Source: J051 sp040289295
Lineage (GTDB): Bacteria > Armatimonadota > Fimbriimonadia > Fimbriimonadales > ATM1
Reading direction: 5' to 3'
Assembly: GCA_040289295.1 (NCBI GenBank)
Contig: PSLA01000009.1
Span: forward strand, 1 to 64,000
Length of the DNA stretch: 64,000 nt
Position 1 is the stretch's first letter. Each line of letters begins with the position of its first letter. The translations under genes and the position numbers were made by a program. This document shows positions 57,684 through 64,000 of this stretch, piece by piece. Under the pieces are notes generated by a model. The model worked only from the letters and a program-made list of their open reading frames with translations. It searched no databases and was not told the origin of the DNA.

Positions 57684-59510
57684 TCACTTCCTGCGGTCCT
57701 CCAGCGGGGTCGGGGTGGCCGGAATCCAGACGCGCATGGGCGCCTGCGCACCGTGCCCCCAAAAGGCATAGGGAATCAACCGTAGGCGCGATGCTTTCCC
57801 CTTGTCCGGCGACCAGTAAAGGTCCTGCCCGTGCGCGACGCAGCACTGAAGGCACACCATCGGTGCCGTGTTGTCCAGTGTCGGCTCAGGTGGACCATCG
57901 TTGGCTGCGGCATTGAGCGAGGCGGAGGCGGCCGCGAAGTCGCCCTCAAGGCAATACACTACCGGCCCTCGCAGAACGCAGAACTTTCCCCGGCAGGATG
58001 CGACCTCGGGATGGGCGATCAGCGCCTTCGGGGTCATTGGAATCTCGATACGCACCACATCTCCGGTGCGCCACCGCCTTCGGAGAGCTTGGTTTCCGTC
58101 GCCGATGGCGGCTTCATCGTTCACGAAGACGCTCATCGCGTCCGCCCATGCCGGCATGCGGAGGGTGAGGTTCATCTCGCGTGGCGCCTCGCCTTCAAAC
58201 GCAATCCTGATCGCTCCACTCCATGGATGCTGCGACTCGATGGTTGCCCGCAACTCGCCGCCCTCGACTGGCAGGCGCGTTCGCGACGCCATCGGAATGC
58301 GCAGGGCGAGCCCTGATTCATTGTGTGCCCACACGTAGCGCGCGACCTGAGCGACCAACCGCGCATAGTTGGGCGGGCAGCAGGCGCACCGAAACCACGG
58401 CTTCCTCCTGTGCGAGCCATCGTCTTCGAGTGGGTTGTCGTAGAAGAATAGCGTACCGTCGAGCGATGCCCCCGCAGCGACTGCGTTGTAGAGCGTGCGT
58501 TCAAGAGCGTCAACATACTTGGCCTCACCAGTGAGGCGCGCCATGCGCTCGCACCACATCACGAAAGCGATCGACGCACACGTCTCCTGATATGCCGTGC
58601 GGTTCGGCAGGTCGAAATCACGCGTGAAGCCTTCGTTCTGTTCCGACGATCCGAATCCGCCGGTTACGTACATGCGGCGCCCCGTTGTGTGCTCCCAAAT
58701 ACCTGCGAGCACGTCTCGCATCGAGAGGTCGCTCTCGATACGCGCAAGGTCGGTTGCGGCGCACATGAGGTGCAGCGCGCGGACTGCGTGCCCTTCGAGC
58801 ACTTTGAGGTTGCATATCGGCACGCGGTCCAGCCAGTAAGTCCCGTCGTACTCTTGTTCTGGGATGCCGTGTTCTTTAGCAAAGAAGTGCGATCCTCGGC
58901 GGTTGAGGAACTCGCGCGCGAGCGCGAGCGCCGACTCTTCGCCAGTAACCTCGTAGTACCGAATCAGCGCCAACTCCAGTTCGGGATGCCCGGGATATCC
59001 GGGACGGCCACGCGAGAGGAACTCCTCCGTTAGATGCGCGACCGCCCGCCGTGCCACATTCATCAGTGTGCTGTCGGGCGCGACGTCCCGATGCGCGAGC
59101 GCCGCCTCGATCAGGTGTCCCATGCAATACAGCTCGTGCGCGTCACGAAGGTTCGTGTACCGCTGGTCGGGTGCGTTTACGGTGAACCAGGTGTTGATGT
59201 AACCGTCCTCGGATTGCGCGCTCGCAACAAGTTCGATCAAGACGTCAAGTTGTGGCTTCCATGGCGGAGAGGCGTAGAGGCGCAAGGCAAGCGCCGCCGC
59301 TTCGAGCGCCTTGTAGAGGTCAGAGTCCATATACACTGGTCCGCGAAACCCTTCGCGCTTGCCCTGAGCTGCGAGACGGAAGTTGTCGACGTTTCCCGCC
59401 TGCTCCAATTGCTTGAACAGGTGCGGAACGGTGCGCTCGACAAGAGCGCGGCAACGCGGCGCCCAGAACGGGTCGCTCAGCTCCACGCACTCTTGCGAGA
59501 CCGGGTCCAT
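57684..59510 (-). CDS. GH127-type (DUF1680) beta-L-arabinofuranosidase-like protein
   Basis: 608 residues. (alpha/alpha)6 barrel plus beta-sandwich. The zinc/Cys active site is visible: ETCASIAFVMWCERM (Glu ligand) and WFRCACCPPNYARL (Cys ligands and nucleophile); GGFGSSEQNEGF is also conserved. GH127 enzymes remove L-arabinofuranose from plant glycans. No signal peptide, so it probably acts on imported sugars. The ATG at 59510 has TAGGCT 11 bases upstream; a GTG at 59531 is an alternative. With the damaged GH172 gene it suggests past arabinan/fructan use. Confidence 0.92.
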   Translation of the reverse strand: MDPVSQECVELSDPFWAPRCRALVERTVPHLFKQLEQAGNVDNFRLAAQGKREGFRGPVYMDSDLYKALEAAALALRLYASPPWKPQLDVLIELVASAQSEDGYINTWFTVNAPDQRYTNLRDAHELYCMGHLIEAALAHRDVAPDSTLMNVARRAVAHLTEEFLSRGRPGYPGHPELELALIRYYEVTGEESALALAREFLNRRGSHFFAKEHGIPEQEYDGTYWLDRVPICNLKVLEGHAVRALHLMCAATDLARIESDLSMRDVLAGIWEHTTGRRMYVTGGFGSSEQNEGFTRDFDLPNRTAYQETCASIAFVMWCERMARLTGEAKYVDALERTLYNAVAAGASLDGTLFFYDNPLEDDGSHRRKPWFRCACCPPNYARLVAQVARYVWAHNESGLALRIPMASRTRLPVEGGELRATIESQHPWSGAIRIAFEGEAPREMNLTLRMPAWADAMSVFVNDEAAIGDGNQALRRRWRTGDVVRIEIPMTPKALIAHPEVASCRGKFCVLRGPVVYCLEGDFAAASASLNAAANDGPPEPTLDNTAPMVCLQCCVAHGQDLYWSPDKGKASRLRLIPYAFWGHGAQAPMRVWIPATPTPLEDRRK

Positions 59511-59560
59511 CTCCGCCGAATAGCCTACCACCGGCGCGGAAGGCCGCGCGCTGCATCGGA

Positions 59561-59566
59561 TAGAAT
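59561..59566 (+). promoter_or_regulatory. Leaderless -10 box (TAGAAT) of the E2 gene
   Basis: TAGAAT, nine bases before the ATG at 59576. Confidence 0.5.
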
Positions 59567-59575
59567 CGCCCCGTC

Positions 59576-60799
59576 ATGCCGGTCATTGCCGTTCGAATAC
59601 CGCAAATGGGCGAAGGGCTTCAGGAGGCGCGCGTGGTTGCGTTCCTGAAACAGCCCGGAGACAAGGTGAAGCGCGACGAGCCGATCTATCAAATGGAGAC
59701 GGACAAGGCGCTGATGGACGTCGAGTCGCCCTACGACGGGACACTGGTGGAGTGGACAGCCGAGGAGGGACAGGTGCTTCCGATCGGCAGCCAGATCGCC
59801 AAGATGGAGGTCGCCGAGGGCGTGAAGGAGATGCCAGCAGGGCACGGACCTCCGCCGAAAGCGAGCGAACAGAAGGAGCCGGAGCCTGAGCCCGAGCCAC
59901 GACCCAGCAGTGCGGAGGGCTTGCGCAACGCCGCGATACCGCCCCGCACGCGCCGCTACCTCAAGGAGAAAGGACTGCTGGACATGGCTGCGCAGATACC
60001 CGCGAAAGGTTCGAAGCTGATGCCCGAGGACGTTGACGCCTGGCTTGCACGGTCTGGCCGCGTGGCGGTAGCAGGAGCCCCGGAACACGCTCAACCCAAG
60101 GTGCTTCGCACCACCGCGGAGTACGACGAGGTCGAGGTGTCGCAGCGCCAGCAAACGTTGTCCTATCGCCTAAGCAGAGGCGCTCAACTGTGTGTTCCTG
60201 GCACGATCATGGTTGAGGCGTCGTGGGAAGCTATTGCAGAGGCGCGCGAAAAGGTTAAACGGTCGAGAGAAGAGTCTCAACCGAGCGCATTCACAATGAT
60301 GGCGTGGTGCGTCGTCCACGCGATGAAGCGAAATCCGAAGTTTCGGAGCGCGCTGAGTTCTGACGGCAAGACGTTGCGCGTCTACAAAGGCGTACACCTC
60401 GGCATCGCCGTTGCTCTTCCAGGCGATGAGTTGGTCACGGCTGTAGTCCCCAACGCGGACTCCATGTCTTGGCGCGAGTTCGCCGAGGCTGCCCGCCAAC
60501 AGATTGACCTCGCGCGCAACGGCAAAGATCAGGCGACCGAAGCGACCACGCTGTCGATAACGAACATGAGCGCGTTCGGGCTACGCAACGCCGTCCCAGT
60601 GGTCGTGTCGCCTGCGGTTGCGACCCTCTTCCTCGGAGAGGCTTATCACAGGCCGGTTCCGAAGATGGGTGGTTTCGACTTCCAGGAGATGGTGATGCTG
60701 TCGCTGACGTTCGATCACCGGGTCATCAATGGGGTCGGAGCCGCGAACTTCATCAACGACGTGAAGGCAGAGATCGAGTCGTTCCGGCTGCCCGAGTAG
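59576..60799 (+). CDS. 2-oxoacid dehydrogenase E2 (dihydrolipoamide acyltransferase)-like protein
   Basis: 407 residues: lipoyl domain with Lys44 in QMETDKALMDV, an acidic/Pro linker with PEPEPEP repeats, a peripheral-subunit-binding domain (about 120-160, PPRTRRYLKEKGL) and the CoA acyltransferase domain. In the active-site motif FDHR-x2-D-G the Asp is replaced: FDHRVINGV, with His381 kept and Asn385 where Asp is usual. E1 and E3 genes are not nearby, so its substrate is unknown and full activity is uncertain. Confidence 0.88.
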   Translation: MPVIAVRIPQMGEGLQEARVVAFLKQPGDKVKRDEPIYQMETDKALMDVESPYDGTLVEWTAEEGQVLPIGSQIAKMEVAEGVKEMPAGHGPPPKASEQKEPEPEPEPRPSSAEGLRNAAIPPRTRRYLKEKGLLDMAAQIPAKGSKLMPEDVDAWLARSGRVAVAGAPEHAQPKVLRTTAEYDEVEVSQRQQTLSYRLSRGAQLCVPGTIMVEASWEAIAEAREKVKRSREESQPSAFTMMAWCVVHAMKRNPKFRSALSSDGKTLRVYKGVHLGIAVALPGDELVTAVVPNADSMSWREFAEAARQQIDLARNGKDQATEATTLSITNMSAFGLRNAVPVVVSPAVATLFLGEAYHRPVPKMGGFDFQEMVMLSLTFDHRVINGVGAANFINDVKAEIESFRLPE

Positions 60800-60853
60800 C
60801 CACCGCCTCGACGAGCGGCAATGCGGCATTTGCGACCGGTCACCTCCCGGCGG

Positions 60854-61462
60854 CTAACGTTCGGCAAACTCCACCACCAACCGGAGCCGCACCAGTATTT
60901 CTCGCAGGGGCGCGACGGGCAAGCCGATGACCGTATCCGTGTCGCCGTGCACCAACTCGACGAGCTGCGCCGCTCCTCCTTGAATTGCGTACGCTCCGGC
61001 CTTGTCCATCGGCTCACCGGTTTCGACGTAGGCGTTTGCCTCCTCTTTTGAGAATCGGCGGAACCGAACGACAACGGTATCCGCGAAGGCGTGTTTGCCC
61101 GCCGCCACGCCGTTCGCTGCCGGCCAAACCAGCGCGACGCCGGTCGTGACTGTGTGCTCGCGCCCGCTGAGCAGCATTAGCATTCGAACTGCGTCCTCAT
61201 GCGTCGCGGGCTTTTCCAGTAGACGACCCCCAACCGCGACAACCGTGTCCGCTCCGATGACCAGCGCGTCTGGTCGGGCGATTGCGACGCCGAGAGCTTT
61301 CGCCCGTGCAAGTCGCTTCGCCACGCGCTCCGGTTCGCCGTGCTCGGGCATCTCCTCGGGAACGCCCGAGGGCACGACTTCGAACTTGTCGAACAGCTTC
61401 GACAGCAATTCGCGTCTGCGCGGGCTTTCGCTTGCGAGCACAACCGGATATCGAGCGACCAT
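60854..61462 (-). CDS. Maf-like nucleoside triphosphate pyrophosphatase
   Basis: 202 residues. Removes non-canonical nucleotides (dTTP/UTP- or m7GTP-type by subgroup). Seen: LASESPRRRELL near the N-terminus, GADTVV, KP, and the end GDTDTVIGLPVAPL. ATG 61462 is the family start; the frame open to 61513 runs into the divergent moeB-like gene. Only 11 bases separate the two start codons. Confidence 0.93.
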   Translation of the reverse strand: MVARYPVVLASESPRRRELLSKLFDKFEVVPSGVPEEMPEHGEPERVAKRLARAKALGVAIARPDALVIGADTVVAVGGRLLEKPATHEDAVRMLMLLSGREHTVTTGVALVWPAANGVAAGKHAFADTVVVRFRRFSKEEANAYVETGEPMDKAGAYAIQGGAAQLVELVHGDTDTVIGLPVAPLREILVRLRLVVEFAER

Positions 61463-61474
61463 AATCGTAGATTG
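61460..61474. promoter_or_regulatory. Interlocked divergent -10 boxes between maf and the moeB-like gene
   Basis: Plus strand: CATAAT (61460-61465), eight bases before GTG 61474, overlaps the maf ATG. Minus strand: CAATCT (61474-61469), six bases before the maf ATG, overlaps the plus-strand GTG. If used, both mRNAs are leaderless and each promoter lies in the other's start codon. Confidence 0.45.
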
Positions 61475-62616
61475 TGACCAATCGCACGCCGCTGAACGCC
61501 GACGAGCGGTCACGCTATGCGCGGCACCTCATCCTCCCCGAGGTCGGGATCGAGGGACAGGAACGGCTGAAGACATCCTCCGTGCTCGTCGTCGGGCTGG
61601 GTGGCCTTGGTTCGCCCGTGGCGTGGTACCTGGCAGGCGCGGGCGTTGGGCGTATCGGACTGGTGGACTTCGACGAGGTGGACACCTCCAACCTGCAGCG
61701 GCAGACGCTTCATCTTCACACAGACATCGGCAGAAAGAAGACCGTCAGCGCCGCCGAGAAGTTGCGTTCGTACAACCCATATATCGAAATCGTCGAACAC
61801 GATGTACATCTATCCGCCGAGAATGCGCTCGACCTCATCCGAGAGTACGACGTGGTTGCGGATGGCACCGACAACTTCACCACTCGTTACCTCGTCAACG
61901 ACGCGTGTGTGATGCTCGGTAAGCCGAATGCCTACGCTTCCATCTTTCGGTTTGAAGGCCAGGCGTCGGTGTTCGCCGCCCCGGGCGGGCCGTGCTACCG
62001 TTGCCTCTATCCAGAGCCGCCAGCGCCAGGGAGCGTGCCGAGTTGCGCGGAAGTAGGCGTGCTCGGCGTGCTGCCGGGCATCCTTGGCGCGATTCAGGGG
62101 AACGAGGTGCTCAAACTGCTGCTTGGCATGGGCGAACCGCTCGTCGGAAGGCTCCTGTCCTTCGACGCTCTGAAGGCGGAGGCGCGATACTTCGAGGTCG
62201 AGCGTGATCCGTCGTGCCCCGTCTGCGGGGAGCGGCCGACCATCCGAACGCTTCAGGACACCATCCTCTCCTACTCCCCCACCCCTCCGCAAGGGGTAAC
62301 CCGCGTCCAGACCGTGCCCCCCCGCGCGGTTCAGGAGCGCATCGCAGTGGGCGCTCTCCTGCTCGACGTCCGCGAGCCTGAGGAGTTGCTTGTATCGAAA
62401 CTGGAGCCCTGTCATCATATCCCAATAGGTGAGATCCCCCAGCGTGTCGGGGAGCTCGACCCGAATCGGGAGACCATCGTTCTTTGCCGAGCGGGCCTAA
62501 GAAGCGAGGAGGTCGCTAAGTACCTCATGCGGCGGGGATTCAAAAGGGTCTACAACGTGGAGGGCGGCATAAACGCGTACGCCCGAGAGGTAGACTCATC
62601 GCTCCCCGAGTACTAA
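61474..62616 (+). CDS. MoeB/ThiF-type adenylyltransferase fused to a rhodanese domain (MoeZ-like)
   Basis: 380 residues. E1-like adenylation domain: GLGGLGSPVAWYL at 41-53, the Arg finger region NLQRQ, DGTDNF and the catalytic Cys in VPSCAEVG. Zinc cysteines CYRCLY and CPVCGE. A rhodanese domain from about 285 has active Cys338 in LCRAGLRS. MoeZ/MOCS3-type proteins activate the C-terminus of ubiquitin-like sulfur carriers (MoaD, ThiS, CysO) and load sulfur. The start is GTG. No sulfur-carrier gene is in the window. Confidence 0.92.
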   Translation: MTNRTPLNADERSRYARHLILPEVGIEGQERLKTSSVLVVGLGGLGSPVAWYLAGAGVGRIGLVDFDEVDTSNLQRQTLHLHTDIGRKKTVSAAEKLRSYNPYIEIVEHDVHLSAENALDLIREYDVVADGTDNFTTRYLVNDACVMLGKPNAYASIFRFEGQASVFAAPGGPCYRCLYPEPPAPGSVPSCAEVGVLGVLPGILGAIQGNEVLKLLLGMGEPLVGRLLSFDALKAEARYFEVERDPSCPVCGERPTIRTLQDTILSYSPTPPQGVTRVQTVPPRAVQERIAVGALLLDVREPEELLVSKLEPCHHIPIGEIPQRVGELDPNRETIVLCRAGLRSEEVAKYLMRRGFKRVYNVEGGINAYAREVDSSLPEY

Positions 62617-62680
62617 CTAGCCTGTGCCTAAGTAACTGCGGCAGGGGGCGGGGCGTCCAAAGGAACAAGGGGGAGATGAA

Positions 62681-64000
62681 ATGTTGACATTGACGATCGC
62701 CGGACTGATCGTGGCGGCAGCGCCGCAATCGGTCGAAATCACCATCTACAACGCCAACTTCGGCTTGGTCAAAGAGGTGCGCTCCATCAACGTGCAGCAG
62801 GGAAGGCAAGAGTTGCGCATCGAAGACGTTGCCGCATGGATCGATCCAACCAGCGTAACGATTCGGCCGCTCACCGGTGGGCCGATCGAGGTGCTGGAAC
62901 AGAACTACCAGTATGACCTGCTTTCGCCGGAGAGCATCCTTGCCAAGTCGATCGGCAAGCGCATACGCCTTCGGCAACTGCTCGATTCCGGACAGATGAT
63001 CACAACGGAGGGCGTTCTCTTGAGCGCGCCCGGCAGAGTCGTCAACACCGGGGACGGCGCGATGCAAACGTACAGCGGGCTCGTGCTGCATACTGATGAC
63101 GGCAGGTTCATCCTCAACCCCACGGGAATTGTCGAGGTGCTCGAACTGCCCGAGGGGCTGATCAGCAAGCCAACGCTGATGTGGGACATCCTGGCACCGA
63201 CCGGTGGCGCGAGAACCGTGGAGCTCGCGTATCTGACCGAGAACATCACGTGGTCGGCAGACTACGTGCTCACGCTGAACCCGGACGACACGATGGCGGA
63301 CCTCAACGGCTGGGTCACCATCAACAATCAGTCCGGGGCTACTTATAACAACGCTACACTAAAACTGGTCGCCGGCGACGTAAGGCGGATTCAACCTTCG
63401 AGACAGTTCCTTGGTCGAGGCGGAGCGGGCATGCCGAAAACGGCACAGGCGGACCTCGGCTTCGCCGAAGAGACGTTGTTCGAGTATCACCTGTATACGC
63501 TCGGACGACCGGCGACCGTGCGGAACCGAGAGACGAAGCAGATCAGCCTCCTCTCCGCGCAGGGCGCGAAAGTGACGAAGCGCCTCACCGTTGAAGGCCA
63601 GCAATCCGTATGGGCGGGCTATGGCAGGTCGTATCGTCCTGCCGAGGGGTACGCAACCGACCCGAACGTAAAGGTCAACATCGTTGTCGAGGTGACGAAC
63701 AGCGATCAAAATCGGCTCGGCATGCCGTTGCCGAAGGGCAAGGTGCGGGTCTACAAACGGGACTCTTCGGGGCAGGTGCAGATGCTCGGAGAGGACCAGA
63801 TTGACCACACGCCGAGAGAGGAGAAGATTCGCCTCTACATCGGCGACGCTTTCGACATCGTCGCGGAGCGCAAGCGGACATCCTTCCGGCGAATCGCGTC
63901 GAACGTGGTTGAGGAGACCTTCGAGATCACAGTGCGAAATCGCAAGAAGGTTGCTGAGACGGTTGAGGTGATCGAGCACGGCTGGGGCGACTGGGAGGTC
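62681..64000 (+). CDS. DUF4139 domain exported protein (partial, runs off the window)
   Basis: 440 residues visible; no stop before the window ends. Signal peptide-like start (MLTLTIAGLIVAAAPQS), an N-terminal beta domain (VEITIYNANFGLVKEVRSI) and the DUF4139 region (VELAYLTENITWSADYVLTL, LNGWVTINNQSGATYNNATLKLVAGDV). The family is exported and of unknown function. The ATG follows AGGGGGAG by a short distance (62668-62675). The gene lies 64 bases after the moeB-like gene. Confidence 0.87.
   Translation, partial: MLTLTIAGLIVAAAPQSVEITIYNANFGLVKEVRSINVQQGRQELRIEDVAAWIDPTSVTIRPLTGGPIEVLEQNYQYDLLSPESILAKSIGKRIRLRQLLDSGQMITTEGVLLSAPGRVVNTGDGAMQTYSGLVLHTDDGRFILNPTGIVEVLELPEGLISKPTLMWDILAPTGGARTVELAYLTENITWSADYVLTLNPDDTMADLNGWVTINNQSGATYNNATLKLVAGDVRRIQPSRQFLGRGGAGMPKTAQADLGFAEETLFEYHLYTLGRPATVRNRETKQISLLSAQGAKVTKRLTVEGQQSVWAGYGRSYRPAEGYATDPNVKVNIVVEVTNSDQNRLGMPLPKGKVRVYKRDSSGQVQMLGEDQIDHTPREEKIRLYIGDAFDIVAERKRTSFRRIASNVVEETFEITVRNRKKVAETVEVIEHGWGDWEV

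Overview
The 64 kb reads as one chromosomal stretch of a GC-rich, free-living, probably diderm bacterium outside the Proteobacteria. Gram-positive/Terrabacteria-type genes (SufU-type Suf operon, DivIVA, tmk-darA-holB synteny, KimA-like transporter, Ycf45-type R3H ATPase, ThyX, futalosine-type MqnA) sit beside diderm-type genes (Wza-like export protein, RseB-like protein, PEP-CTERM tail). Together with a leaderless-promoter habit like that known from Deinococcus-Thermus, this suggests Armatimonadota or a relative; that placement is inference. Four N runs (6301-6346, 6633-6709, 21788-21797, 32375-32384) show a draft scaffold.

Layout. 1-1561: PEP-CTERM tail and a broken copper-radical oxidase. 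1695-7716: sufB-C-D-S-U-T plus an Rrf2 regulator, then tRNA-Ala(TGC). 8004-10459: a GH172/DUF2961 gene with three frame breaks, and RidA. 10450-26900 is a long minus-strand block: a VWA protein with two FHA membrane proteins; nnrD and sprT; an envelope-stress operon (ECF sigma, zinc anti-sigma, RseB-like, HtrA) with a visible autoregulatory promoter; holB-darA-tmk; an R3H ATPase; a second HtrA; ribH-ribBA. 27148-29920 (+): gatB, a TPR protein, divIVA, DUF167. 29931-34305: DUF1844, nfo, comEA, a glycosyltransferase, mqnA, thyX. 34668-42058: a peroxiredoxin-like protein, a secreted protein, and a polysaccharide group (three GT4 enzymes, a sugar epimerase, an SLBB export protein). 42235-46350: an alkaline phosphatase-like protein, an orphan CoA-transferase beta subunit, an IS481-type remnant, a UbiA prenyltransferase (likely mqnP) and tRNA-Ile(GAT). 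46478-57483: a PQQ-propeller protein, dprA, nagA, a KimA-like transporter with a STAS-USP partner, hutU, a membrane EEP nuclease, hutI, an ArsC-like protein and tRNA-Thr(TGT). 57684-64000: GH127, a lone E2 acyltransferase, maf, a moeB-rhodanese fusion and a truncated DUF4139 protein.

Three features cut across the window. (1) At least a dozen gene starts have a TANNNT or CATAAT -10 box 6-9 bases (usually 7) before the start codon. The same boxes lie 11-12 bases before all three tRNAs, so many mRNAs should be leaderless, while operon-internal genes use ATGA/GTGA/TTGA overlaps or a Shine-Dalgarno site. (2) Two dispersed palindromic repeat families (called RPT1 and RPT2 here) lie between genes and also inside coding frames, adding peptides such as SLWERVGVR and GARASSRA to proteins. 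(3) All coding breaks (five apparent one-base losses, two amber codons) fall in three accessory genes and none in the housekeeping genes, which suggests recent decay rather than random sequencing error.
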